Part shown: in pieces, positions 43,336-52,716 of the stretch
Layout of the letters: every line of letters begins with the position of its first letter
Position numbering within the stretch: the first letter of the stretch is position 1
NCBI RefSeq assembly: GCF_018687715.1
Contig: NC_056759.1
Location: forward strand, 4,319,501-4,383,500
Direction: 5' to 3'
Source of the DNA: Carya illinoinensis
Taxonomy: Eukaryota > Streptophyta > Magnoliopsida > Fagales > Juglandaceae
DNA: 64,000 nt
Made by a program: the position numbers and the translations under genes
The notes under the pieces: model-generated
What the model was told of the DNA's origin: nothing
Database searches by the model: none
The model's input: only the letters and a program-made list of their open reading frames with translations

Positions 43336-46300
43336 AAAACACCCAACAGCGGTATTCTTTTCTTTGAACTTACCTTTTGTCCATCATCTATATTTGGGTA
43401 AATCCCAATTTAGTGATAACTGTTTTTCTCTTGTTGTGAGGATTCAGCAGACCAAGATCGTGACTTTCCCTTCTCTGAAGAACAGTTTAGATTCGGAATC
43501 ATTCCTGCGGGTTCAACTGATGCCATTGTGATGTGGTATCTTATTTCCTAATTATATATTTTCCAAGCTATTGTTTTTTCTTCTTAATAAAGAGAAAAAA
43601 GAAATTTCATATATAAGTCTAGTTCAGTACACTATTGTGCAGTTCTTTTTTTTTTTTTTTTCAGAAAAGTAAGAAGGTATATTAATAAAAGAATAGGCAA
43701 AATGCCACGTTCAGTACAAAGAATGTCCAAAATTACGTAGGATCAATAGAAATAAGAAAATCATGTAGATTTTGGCCATTAAAACTAACAGCAATAGCCC
43801 AAGTACAAAGAGTTCTAAAAAAGAAGACTTTCAGCTCCTCCATTGATCTCTCTTTATCCTCGAATGTCCGTTCATTGCGCTCCTGCCACATGCACCACAT
43901 AATGCATATCGGAATGATCTTCCAAATTGCTTCAATCTAGTTGTTGCCTTTTAGACCTGTCTAGCTAGCAAGAACTGCCACTACTATTTCCGGCATAACC
44001 CAACCCAAGTATAGCCTACAAAAAACCTCATTCCATAATCCTCGAGCTACCTCACAATGTAATAAAAGATGGTCCACAAATTCACCCCCTTCCTGTACAT
44101 ACAACAACAATCTACGATGATCACCTTTCGTTTTCTCAAATTGTCCATTGTGAGGATCTTGCCCAGGGAAGCGGTCCACACAAAGAAGCCACTTTGAGAG
44201 GCGCCTTGTGTTTCCAAAATTTTTTTCAAGGAAACTGAGAGGGTTGCTTGTGTTAGGGCCTTGTAAAAAGCACGGACCGAAAACAAGCATTTTCCCGATG
44301 GTACCCACCACAACAAATCTAGAAGCTGGTTACTTGGTTTGGTTGAATACAAAAGATTGAAAAAGGCTTTAAAAGTGTCCATTTCCCAACCTTATGCCGT
44401 CCTGCTAAAACTGATGTTCCACTGGATTTGCTCCCCCACTACCACTATGACTTCCGCCACTGATTTCTTTGTCACTTGCAACCGAGAATACTGTCGGGAA
44501 TAAATCCTTAGGCGCACAATTACCACACCAGGTGTCGTACCAAAATTTGATCTTGTTCCCCTCTCCTAAACGAAGCCTAGTGTAATGAGAGAAGACCCCC
44601 CATCTTTGTCTGATATGTTTCCACAATCCCACACCATGCGCCCCTCGCATTTCCTTAGTACACCATCCACTCTATAATCTCCCATACTTACTTTCAATTA
44701 CCAACTTCTAAAGAGTTTCTGGTTCTCTATGATATCTCCATAGCCACTTTCCAAGTAACGCCTAATTAAAGATTCTCAGCTTTCTAATGCCTAAACCCCC
44801 CTTCGAGATAGGCCTACAAATTTGTTCCCACCTGAGTAGATAAAACTTGAACTCCTCTCCTCTTTTGTTCTACAATAATTCCCGTAGTAATTTCTCAATG
44901 CGAAGTGCCACCCTTGCTAGGATAGGAAACAGGGATAGGAAATATGTTGGAAGGTTAGAAAGAGCACTCTTTATTAGCATAATCCGGCCCCCTTTTGATA
45001 GGTACATTCTCTTCCAACCTGCTAAACGTCGCTCTACTCTCTCAATCACTGTATCCCTGAGCACAACTGCTCTTGAGAGGGGTCCCAACGGAAGGCCTAG
45101 ATATTTCATGGGGAGTGTAGCAATCTTACACCCTAGAGTATTAGCCAACTGTCTTAAATGCTGAACACCACCAATAGACACCATCTTTGATTTGTTCAGA
45201 TTCACTTTCAAACCTAAAGCTACCTTGAAGCAAAGTAGAAGTGCCTTCAATACTCGAACCTAGAGTTGATTTGCCTCGCAGAAAATTAGGGTGTCATCTG
45301 CAAACAACAAATGAGAAATGTTAATACTACCCCCTCCTGGGGTTCCAATCGAGTAACCAGCCATATGCCCATTTGCAACCAGGACTGAGATCATTCTGCT
45401 CAAAGCCTCCATCACAATGATAGAGTAACGGGGACAACGGATTTCCTTGTCTTAGGCCTCGTGTGTTATTGAAAAATCAGTAGGGCTTCTGCTTATTAGG
45501 ACTGAGAATTTCACCATAGTTATACACCAGTGGATCCAAGAACGCCATCTCTCCCCAAAACCACACTTCCCCAAAATGTCAATAAGAAAGTCCCAGTTAA
45601 CATAATCATACGCCTTCTCCATGTCTAGCTTGCATAGAATCCCTGTATAGCCCGCTTTCAATCTACTGTCCAGACATTCATTAGCAATGAGTACTGCATC
45701 TAAAATCTGTCTATCCTTTACAAAAGCATTTTGGGGCTTTGAAATTATCTTTCCTACTACCTCACTAAGGCGATTTGCAAGTGCTTTGGAAAGAATCTTG
45801 TAGACCCCATTGACTAGGTTAATGGGTCAGAACTCCTTAATATCTTCTGCCCCCACCCTTTTTGGTATCAAGGCTAGAAAAGTGGCGTTTAAGCTTTTCT
45901 CAAACTTTCCAAACGAATAAAACTCCTGGAACACCTTCATAAAGTCATCCTTTAAAACCTCCCAACAAGTTTGGAAAAATCTCATAGAGAATCCATCAGG
46001 ACCTGGAGCCTTGTCTCTAGCCATTTTCCTTACCACTTCTAGCACCTCCGCCTCTTCAAACGGCCTCTCCAAACGGTTGGCATCCAAAGGCCCAATGGAA
46101 TCAAAAGCCAACCCCTCTAGCTTAGGCCTCCACCCCTCCTGCTCAGTAAGAAGCTGTTCAAACAAACTAACCACGTGATTGTTAATCTCTTGCACATCCC
46201 TACAATTTGCCCCATCAATCTTCAGCATCTCAATATTGTTGGATATCTTGTGAGAATTAGCTACCCTGTGAAAAAACTTAGTGCTACAGTCACCTTCGTT

Positions 46301-49300
46301 CAACCATAATGTTCTAGACTTCTGCCTCCACGAGATCTCTTCTAGTAGGATGATCCTCTCGAGCTCTACGACCAATGCTAGCTTTTGTGCTAATTCCTCC
46401 GGATTCAAAGGCCTTGACTCTTGAAACCTTTCTAGCTCTTGTATCTCCCTTAGGTTTATTTTCTTAAGCTGCCTGATATTACCAAAGGACTACATATTCC
46501 AAAGCTTTAAATATTGCTTTAGAACCTTTAGTTTTCCGGCAAAAACGAAAGTAGGAGTAACCCGGATCTGGTATGAAGACCACCACTGTCCAACTCTATC
46601 CACAAAGCCTTCTGATTTCAGCCACATGTTTTCAAGCTTAAAATGCTGCCGCCTTCTTTGAATCCCCCCACAATCCAGCATGATGAGCCAATGGTCCGAG
46701 CACAAACGAGGCAGTCTCTTTTGCCACACTTCTGGATAATGAATTTCTCACTTCGGAGGGATTAAAAATCTATCTAATCTAGACTAAGTCTGATTATTAG
46801 CCCAAGAATATATTCCCCCCGCCAGTGGTAGGTCCACTAGGTTCAACTCAAAAATGCATTCCAAGAAATCGGACATTGCTGGACGCATTCTTCTATTTCC
46901 AAAACACTCGTTTGTGAATCTTGTTACATTAAAATCACCACCAATGCACCAAGGAAGATCTTACCAGCTGTGTAACCCAGCTAGTTCATCCCACAGTAAT
47001 CTTTGGTCACTGTCTATGTTAGGGCCATATACACCTGCAAAGGCCCACATATACCCATCGATCACACTCCTAAAAGAACATGCTACTGAGAACAACCCAA
47101 CAACCTTCTCTAATTTCTCCACCACTCGTTGGTCCCATATCACCAAGACTCCTCCCAAGGCCCCATTAGCTGCCAAATACACCCAATCGACATGGACACA
47201 GCTCCATATACTTCGTATTATTTTTGTAGTGACCGTTTTCAATTTCGTCTCCTGTAAACAAATAATATCCGCCTTCCACCAATGCCGTAAGTTTCTTATT
47301 TGAAGATGCTTACCGGCATAATTTAGACCATGGACATTCCATAAGAGAATTTTTGGTTTCATTTATTGGAAGAAGCTAGCCCATTCCCTTTAGATCTATT
47401 CCTGCTTGAGCTACCTTCAGAATTCATGGACCATGGTAGCTTATTGAGTTCTCGCTGTTTGTTGGACCCCGTTTTCCTTTGTTGTTGGTGACCCACTTCA
47501 ATGGCAGTAAGTAATGCCATGAATTGCTCTTCATAACCTTCATACTTTAGTCCCACCATATCCTTAATATCATCACTATTTGGAATACCCAATCTGATAC
47601 GCTGGATGAATCTGGATACATATAGTTAAGAGGAATTGGATTTTGCACCCTAAACTCTCTCTTCCCCTCCGAGTTCACTTCTCCAATCACTAAACCAACT
47701 TCCCCTTCATGATCATTAATCCCCTGTAATAGCCTCTGTGAACTCTCTTTATCAGGCAGGAAAAGATCACTGGCCGAATCCTTTGCTTCACCTTCCTCGT
47801 TGTTTTCCACAATAGCCAGATAGCCAGTTCTGTTGCCGTCGCGACGACGACTCAGGTGGAGGAAAGCCTCCTTCAACTCCGTACCCGTGACACGACTCCT
47901 TTCCCATGACCCGTGCCTTCCATTCCTAACGGGCCGAGGTCTTCATCTTGTATTGGGGCCCATGTCCAGCCCAAAACGAGGGCCTTCCATTTCTTTCCTT
48001 TCCCGTAAACCTTCTAGCGTGATTATGGGCCATGGGCTTTGGCCCATAGCCAGCCCAGCCGGATTCCTCAACTGCCCTCCTTAAGTTGTTTCGGGCCATG
48101 GGCTTACCCAGCCCAACTCCATAGCCCGAAGCCTTTGGCCTCTAATAGGCCTGCTTGCTATCCCTTAAACTCATCGTTTCATCCTCTACCTTAAAAGCCT
48201 TGACCACCTTCCTCAGTATGGACACTCCCCCTGCAACTTCTTCAATTGAACTTGCAGATCACGTACCAGGGACAACGTCTCCCTCACGTCTCTTCCACCC
48301 TCTCTCTCCCTAGACTGACCTCGAGGGGCTCGATGCACAGCACCCCCTCCGACACCAGTTTACAACGCATGCATCCCCTCCATTGTTAAAGCTTCTTTGT
48401 AAGACTTCACCTTATCATCCCCTGGTCTCTTCAGAGCATCACCAAACTTGCCATGGCTGCTTCTTACCACCTGAAAACTCTCCCTCAACGCTTCTTGCAA
48501 TCTACTCCAACCATGACCACCCTCCTCTTCAGGGATAAAAATGGAGTTGTTTCGTCCCTCATCGCCATAAACCGCCACCTTCACAAAACGGCCACGACTA
48601 TTTGAGGACCTCTGAACGATAAAACTCCGGTATCCCTCCCTCTTGGATAACTAAAAATCTTCTCTTTCATCTTTCGCACAGCCCTCCAATGCTCCCCCTA
48701 GCCATTGCGCAGTTCCCAGTCTGAGCAATAACTCTTTGAACCTCCTTCCTCTCTTAGTGATGCGGATCAAGCCACCCTCTCTAACGACAGAAAATAACTT
48801 AGTGTCAATCACGAACTCCCGAATGAAGCCCATCCCGAACCACCGTCGACGTAATAATCACACTAACTAAAAACCATCCTTGATGGCGAAACGAAATAAA
48901 GAATTTTTTTTCGCACATATGATGAGTTTCTTACTGAGTCATTTTTTTCGCACAATTTCAAACTAAAGAAATTGTGCAGTTCTTATCGATGCATTTGTGT
49001 TTGATGGCTTATCAACTTTTGTGTTACCCTAGTTTTATCTTTTCTATATAATATATGGCTCACACCTCAAGGCTCAGATTACACTCGAGGAATGTTCCAT
49101 ACCTCAGCCACCTTCCACCCCCCCCCCCCCCAACACACAAAAAAAAAGGAACAAAACCCACAAACACCTTCCTTTTTTCTTTCAATATTTTGCTAAAACT
49201 ATACAATTAGTTAAGCCCATTAGCATTTTACAAAAACTCCATAATCTTTCCCATATATGTTTTAAGGATTTAATAATGCTATGGACATTCAGAGTAACTA

Positions 49301-51510
49301 CTTGTCCTGATGTCAAGCCTAGACACTCACAGTTGTCTCAAGTTATTTGTTGGTAGTTGGTTTATTTGTTTAAAAAAACACATGGAAGGTATGCCTCTGT
49401 ATATCGGACTGAGCAAAGCCCACTGACCTAGTTTAGTTTTAAATGTCAATGTTTCTGTCAGTGGAACTTAATTTTAAATTAGTATCATTCAATCTCCTGT
49501 CTTGGACTTGGTTGATATAATTGTTTTATTAAAGCAGTGTATTGGGCTTCTCTTTTGCAGTACCACTGGAACTCGAGATCCCATAACATCAGCATTGCAC
49601 ATTGTACTAGGTAAAAGGGTATGCCTTGATGTAGCTCAAGTTGTAAGATGGAAAACAACCTCTGCATCAAAACTTGATCCTTGTGTGCGATATGCAGCTT
49701 CTTTCGCCGGGTAGTGTCTCATTATTTTTGATGTGGTATTTCTAAACTGGATGTCAAATTTTCTTTTTAGTAAAAAGAGTTGTCCAAAATTACACAATTA
49801 TACCTAAGAATTTACTGGCATTTTCATGCATTTCTGGTTGATTAATGGAAATTGAATCATTGGTAAGAGGGGTATTATTTGATACGATATACTTTCTTAT
49901 TGAGGGCCACATGTAATGGGAAGAGTCTCCCTCCATTATGCTTTTGCATTTATACCAAACCATTTAATATTATGTTTATGGGATGCTCTCTCATAAGTCC
50001 ATCCGTTCAATACTATTAGGTATGGGTTTTATGGAGATGTCATAACTGAGAGTGAAAAATACCTCTGGATGGGCCCCAAACGTTATGATTATGCAGGAAC
50101 AAAAGTGTTTATGAGGCTCAGGTACGTCTGAATAAAATTTTGCTCCCACTGTCAGTTGCTTAAACTTTTCAACATTGATTCTGTCGACTTTTATGTTTTG
50201 TTGTATTTGAAACCAACTTTCAGTTTGCTTCCCATTTTTCGGTTTTGTGAATCAAATAATAAACAAAGCAAAAAATCCGAAACAGAGCAGTGGTAGTCTT
50301 CAATTGCTGTTTTTTTGCGTGTAGTGTGAGTTTTTGTTATTTGTTGCTTACTCTCCTGGTTTTGATGTGGGACCCAAATCCAACATGTTATTATTTTTTC
50401 AAATATTTGTTACCGTGATGATAACTACCGATGCAAATGGTGCTAAAGGGTGATTTGTGATCTATGATATTATTCAGGTCATATGAGGCAGAAGTAGCTT
50501 ACTTAGAAGTCGAATCGGGGGAAGCAAATTCAACATCTGGCAGAGGTCACGTGAGTGGTAGCATACGAGCATTGTGGAGTCCGAATAAATCTGAAAGAGT
50601 GGTTTGTCGTGTAAATTGTGCCATTTGTAACGACAAACCAATTCATGTATCTATGGGAGATCCCCAAACTACCACTTACTCACGACCAGAAAAAACAAGA
50701 TGGTTGAGATCCAAAGGCCGTTTTCTTAGCATTGGTGCTGCTGTAATCTCTTGCCGAAATGAAAGAGCACCAGATGGTTTGGTGGCTGATGCACACCTTT
50801 CGGACGGTTTCCTGAACCTCATATTGATTAAAGACTGCCCTCATGCTTTGTATCTATGGTATGTTGAGAAATTGATAACATCCTTCCTCAATGCTTGTCC
50901 TCCCCAAACCCAAAAAAGTAAGGGTAATGCAGAAATCACTATTTAGTTTTAATAACTTTTACTGAGAACTTCAACAGCTTTGTAGTAATTCATTTTCATA
51001 TGCTTATCCTAGTCACTTGTAAGAACTTCCACCGTCCTTAGGTAACATTGTAATTGGGCCATGTTATTCTCGCAACTCATCTCTATGAAGCTGCCTTTGA
51101 TGCTATTGTGAAGTTTTCCTCTACTTATGTTACTGTCTGCCCTACATTCGTTCAGTTTTTGCTTAGCTTTTATCCTAGAAGACTTCCATTCTAGAACCTA
51201 ATGTCATGTTTGAACAATACATACAGGCACCTTACCCAACTTGCAAGGAGAGGTGGAACTCCCCTGAACTTTAAGTTTGTTGAGCATCATAAGGTATGTT
51301 CTATACTGGTTTCATTTTTTGTGTGTGTTTTGGGAATATCTCTTCCATTACTATTTATTTTGTTGTGCGCAGACAACAGCTTTTGTGTTTACTTCTTTTG
51401 GCAATGAGAGCGTTTGGAATTTGGATGGTGAGCCCTTCCAAGCACACCAACTCTCAGCACAAGTATTTAGAGGCCTCGTTAGCTTATTTGCATCCGGTCC
51501 TGAAGTTTAA
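32003..51510 (+). CDS. CERK (ACD5-like): Ceramide kinase, 12 exons
   Basis: Exons: 32003-32200, 34135-34290, 34383-34550, 35616-35708, 42182-42274, 42839-43049, 43448-43535, 49561-49710, 50020-50121, 50478-50858, 51227-51293, 51373-51510. Joined they give 1845 nt and 614 aa with no stop. Ceramide kinase phosphorylates ceramide to ceramide-1-phosphate; in Arabidopsis loss (acd5) causes ceramide build-up and spontaneous cell death. Residues ~35-170 form the N-terminal membrane-binding region. The lipid-kinase domain shows [12 protein letters not shown] (175-186), [12 protein letters not shown] (from 237) and IIPAGSTD (324-331). The ceramide-kinase CxxxCxxC motif is CRVNCAIC (463-470). Length agrees with Arabidopsis (about 608 aa, from memory). 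Introns 4 and 7 are each ~6 kb because of LINE insertions in opposite orientation; intron 1 has a LINE tail. Exon 7 has a CAGCAG tandem acceptor. Confidence 0.93.
32221..32248. repeat. (CT)n microsatellite just inside CERK intron 1
   Basis: Fourteen CT units, about 20 bases after the exon 1 donor (AATAAT/GTAGCT). Confidence 0.95.
33192..33681 (-). mobile_element. 5'-truncated antisense LINE in CERK intron 1
   Basis: The minus strand encodes the end of LINE ORF2 from a [15 protein letters not shown] zinc-binding (zf-RVT) motif through [16 protein letters not shown] and [16 protein letters not shown] to a stop at 33281. A T-rich tail (TTTTTATTTTTATTTTTTAAGTAA) marks its 3' end. Imperfect direct repeats near 33172-33191 and 33682-33699 (both TTTAGT.GATTTTTT) look like an aged target duplication. 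It is homologous to the C-terminus of the intron 4 and intron 7 LINEs. Confidence 0.85.
35241..35283. repeat. (CT)n(TA)n compound microsatellite in CERK intron 3
   Basis: About twelve CT units run directly into about ten TA units. Confidence 0.95.
35846..35880 (+). repeat. 17-nt LINE-end micro-insertion with 9-bp direct repeats (CERK intron 4)
   Basis: ATGTAATGC at 35846-35854 and 35872-35880 flanks TACTTATCAGAAAAAAA. The insert matches the extreme 3' end of the full-length LINE 6 kb downstream (TACTTATCAAAAAAAAAA). Confidence 0.7.
36159..38174 (+). CDS. LINE ORF1 protein, 671 aa
   Basis: Open from ATG to TGA. Residues 1-130 form a compact basic domain ([26 protein letters not shown] ... 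[21 protein letters not shown]) seen in other plant LINE ORF1 proteins and, decayed, in the antisense LINE at 48.4-48.8 kb. It presumably binds element RNA. Residues ~270-450 are very rich in Pro, Ser and Arg and include a poly-proline tract encoded by 26 consecutive C. Residues ~475-560 contain a 43-aa tandem duplication (CTLEEE.NHG). I see no CCHC knuckle. The C-terminus ([17 protein letters not shown] ... [13 protein letters not shown]) is conserved in the antisense copy. The stop overlaps the ORF2 start as ATGA. The frame depends on the exact length of the C-run. Confidence 0.85.
   Translation: MDNVRHFSVESKSFAFSKVGANCFHILEKSKRIATFLLVNEAVAAWVVKVVVEATETRWRENFFRKMRVGNGFLTLHLLRNTRGCYLHLEEFINGRRRGSLIIPEGVKSCGWEGFAYNLKKVAERESPRRVEELGLRPSASPPVSYSAVLSGTAAECSSAMEKLGDKAGFCSVGSEGTSDSGTNLGDIEGVFWDVKAKLTGVLQDFAFLMNKVDMGLGMVMGRGKGFTSTSLQLVPEDSLPIMGKKDPAGVEKYKDSGALVISRPLGPLAGSGPKPQSPLRLQSSQPPPPPPPPPVRASSPRPQALGPQSPASSQVDPLSRVGSGTRQEGLQPPLTRASSPRSRAPQAGPPTRVEPVTRQPSSHRPSLCRSRDPSSSTVVHTPPAPLPASTPASQKRPTDSGVPTGVVDARCRATTAVVSTLAVSPEVENDVPVVPQASGSPTPAQIIPICPLESSGLSSGGNLPPRGGDHPFPATCAASSLVVSGLTSRVPCTLEEEVNHGSGGEVEEVIELGNLSPTCAAPFLVGTSEFSSRVFCTLEEEANHGLEEEGEEVVEPGSGSLVPFTVMGNEGDDPSPLCSLPPALPWSDPQTDWVLKKVEDIRLCAGISCTGFEDQLTALFTAIAAEQSPNLRSASKRERELKRLSCSVNYGREGSTSRERFTDRANLGDP
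37017..37042 (+). repeat. 26-nt poly-C tract within LINE ORF1
   Basis: Encodes consecutive prolines. The length, 26, sets the downstream ORF1 frame. Confidence 0.9.
37583..37830 (+). repeat. 129-bp (43-aa) tandem duplication in LINE ORF1
   Basis: Both units start AACCTGCGCAGC (37583 and 37712) and encode CTLEEE(V/A)NHG and EE(V/G)EEV motifs. Confidence 0.8.
38171..41734 (+). pseudogene. LINE ORF2 (endonuclease-reverse transcriptase), two stops
   Basis: 1187 codons in one frame, interrupted by TGA at 38561-38563 and TAG at 39092-39094. Domains in order: APE-type endonuclease ([33 protein letters not shown]); a linker with [25 protein letters not shown]; reverse transcriptase ([52 protein letters not shown] near 40226-40258); and a C-terminal zf-RVT motif ([20 protein letters not shown]). 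This is the standard layout of plant L1 LINEs, which nick DNA and reverse transcribe their RNA at the break. The ATG overlaps the ORF1 TGA by four bases. Either stop alone would remove the reverse transcriptase from an ORF2 product. Confidence 0.9.
41880..41900 (+). terminator. 3' end and A-tail of the intron 4 LINE
   Basis: The LINE ends TTTTTACTTATC followed by about ten A. The same TACTTATC motif occurs in short insertions elsewhere in this gene. Confidence 0.75.
42524..42562 (+). repeat. 13-nt LINE-end micro-insertion with 13-bp direct repeats (CERK intron 5)
   Basis: ATGTATAAATGAT at 42524-42536 and 42550-42562 brackets ACCTATCAAAAAT. The insert differs by one base from the LINE terminus ACTTATCAAAAA. 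Confidence 0.75.
43104..43157 (+). repeat. 20-nt LINE-end micro-insertion with 17-bp direct repeats (CERK intron 6)
   Basis: ATAATTGGTGGTTATCT at 43104-43120 and 43141-43157 brackets a 20-nt insert that starts ATTTATCAAAAAGTAAG, again like the LINE terminus followed by an impure A-tail. Confidence 0.75.
43276..43339. repeat. ~50-nt poly-C tract followed by poly-A in CERK intron 6
   Basis: C-run interrupted once by T (43289), passing directly into about fourteen A. The C-run could form an i-motif, and its complement a G-quadruplex. Length is likely to be variable or misread. Confidence 0.9.
43733..47362 (-). pseudogene. Decayed LINE ORF2 (antisense copy)
   Basis: Minus-strand pieces in order: endonuclease start [14 protein letters not shown] with LQETKLK and AGVYGPN (47362-46961); [15 protein letters not shown] (46729-46490); [23 protein letters not shown] and [14 protein letters not shown] (46408-45827); [15 protein letters not shown] (45661-45452); thumb and connection pieces to 44047; and the zf-RVT end [16 protein letters not shown] (44311-43961). 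The C-terminus continues through [10 protein letters not shown] to a stop at 43735-43733. The FADD region lies in a broken stretch near 45.3 kb. The start overlaps the ORF1 stop as ATGA, as in the intron 4 copy. Confidence 0.88.
47359..48833 (-). pseudogene. Decayed LINE ORF1 (antisense copy)
   Basis: Pieces on the minus strand: [21 protein letters not shown], an RNA-binding-like domain piece ([22 protein letters not shown]) matching the [18 protein letters not shown] region of the intact ORF1, and a C-terminus ([18 protein letters not shown] ... [17 protein letters not shown]) matching the intact C-terminus. Frameshifts separate them. Confidence 0.8.
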
Positions 51511-52716
51511 CAGAAGACCTCGCAAAAGGGCTTCCAAAAGAAGATCTTGCTTATGCCTATATATTACCAGTCGCCTTGTGATCAAGTTATTCGATCAATA
51601 TGGCTTCGTACAAATGGCTTCTGGGTATGGTGACAATTAGCAAACATTTCAGGGGGCCTTGTTTTGAGAGAGGCAGATTAAACCTGCACCGGTGATGTAT
51701 TACTTTGCAAGGAACTAGGGTGGGAGAAAAAGGAGTCTTGCAATCCTGCTGACCAAACTTTCTTTCTCAGAAGTAGTCCATAATTTACAAAGTGGTCCAT
51801 TTTGTAATGCAAATTCGTACGTGAAACACAATCAACTGTCATCTTTCTTGCTCCATACCATCTATCAGCCTTTTGTTTATAGAAATGAAAATATAAGTTT
51901 GGACCGATCAAATCTAGATTGTTAACGGGTGGACAACAGTTTAATGTTGAGCCAAAACTCTATTATCGAAGGGCAAATAAATTTGGACCAAAACCGAGGA
52001 ATAATATTTCGTAATATGTGGTCCATTCTTTACTTTTCTTATTGCCTGCTTAAAATAATAGAAAGTATTTTGGATGCACAGGAAACCCAAAGCGTGGGTT
52101 GGAATATTCTTTAGCTGAATTTGTGTCTAAAATATGGCAACATTTTGATACGTCAAAGCAGCCAATCACCTTCGGCAACTATATATGTGAGAGAGAGACA
52201 GAAAGACAAGACAGACAGAGAAGCTGTGATTGGAACAGAGATGCATTGTTGCGGATAAAAAAGAATAGAGATTGAGAGTTGACTCGGATATAAAACCCAT
52301 AACGAAAGGCATATCAAACGCGTATAGCCCCACCCGTGCCGTATGGAGAGACATTAAAATTGCCTACCGTTTCTTTCACGCGGACTTTGTCCATGACACG
52401 AAGAAAATCCAAATGCCGAGCACCCATTTTCCAAGCGCATTGAAATCGTCGTCCAAGACTCCAATGAAAAACTTGGAAGTTTGAAGACTTCCTGCCCCAC
52501 CATTTATTGGGATCCAAAGTTTTCCCTTCTGAATTTCCAATGGCTATCGCTTTTAATCTTTTATCCAAATGCATATTTTCATTGCATCTTTTGTTACGCA
52601 TGAGCCCTTGAATATTGAAACTACTATTATCACCACTATTCCCATCTTCTGCAACACCACCTTTAATCTAACAAAAACCAAACCACCACCATCACGTATC
52701 TAAACCATTCTGTGCA
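51511..52716. other. CERK 3' UTR and Derlin-1 upstream region
   Basis: The first few hundred bases should be the ceramide kinase 3' UTR. A CCAAT box (52162-52166) and a TATA-like CTATATATG (52180-52188) lie about 0.54 kb before the Derlin start codon, followed by GA-rich DNA. If used, they would give a long 5' UTR. I looked for ER-stress elements (CCAAT-N9-CCACG) and did not find a full match. No other gene. Confidence 0.4.

Larger units (their letters stand above)
43634..48984 (-). mobile_element. Full-length but decayed antisense LINE in CERK intron 7 (with 14-bp TSD)
   Basis: ATTGTGCAGTTCTT occurs at 43634-43647 and 48971-48984. The + strand T-run after the first copy is the A-tail of a minus-strand LINE whose body is about 5.3 kb. 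ORF1 (decayed) lies at 48833-47359 and ORF2 at 47362-43733. It is the same general family as the sense LINE in intron 4, since all domains align, but has many stops and frameshifts and so is older. Confidence 0.92.
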
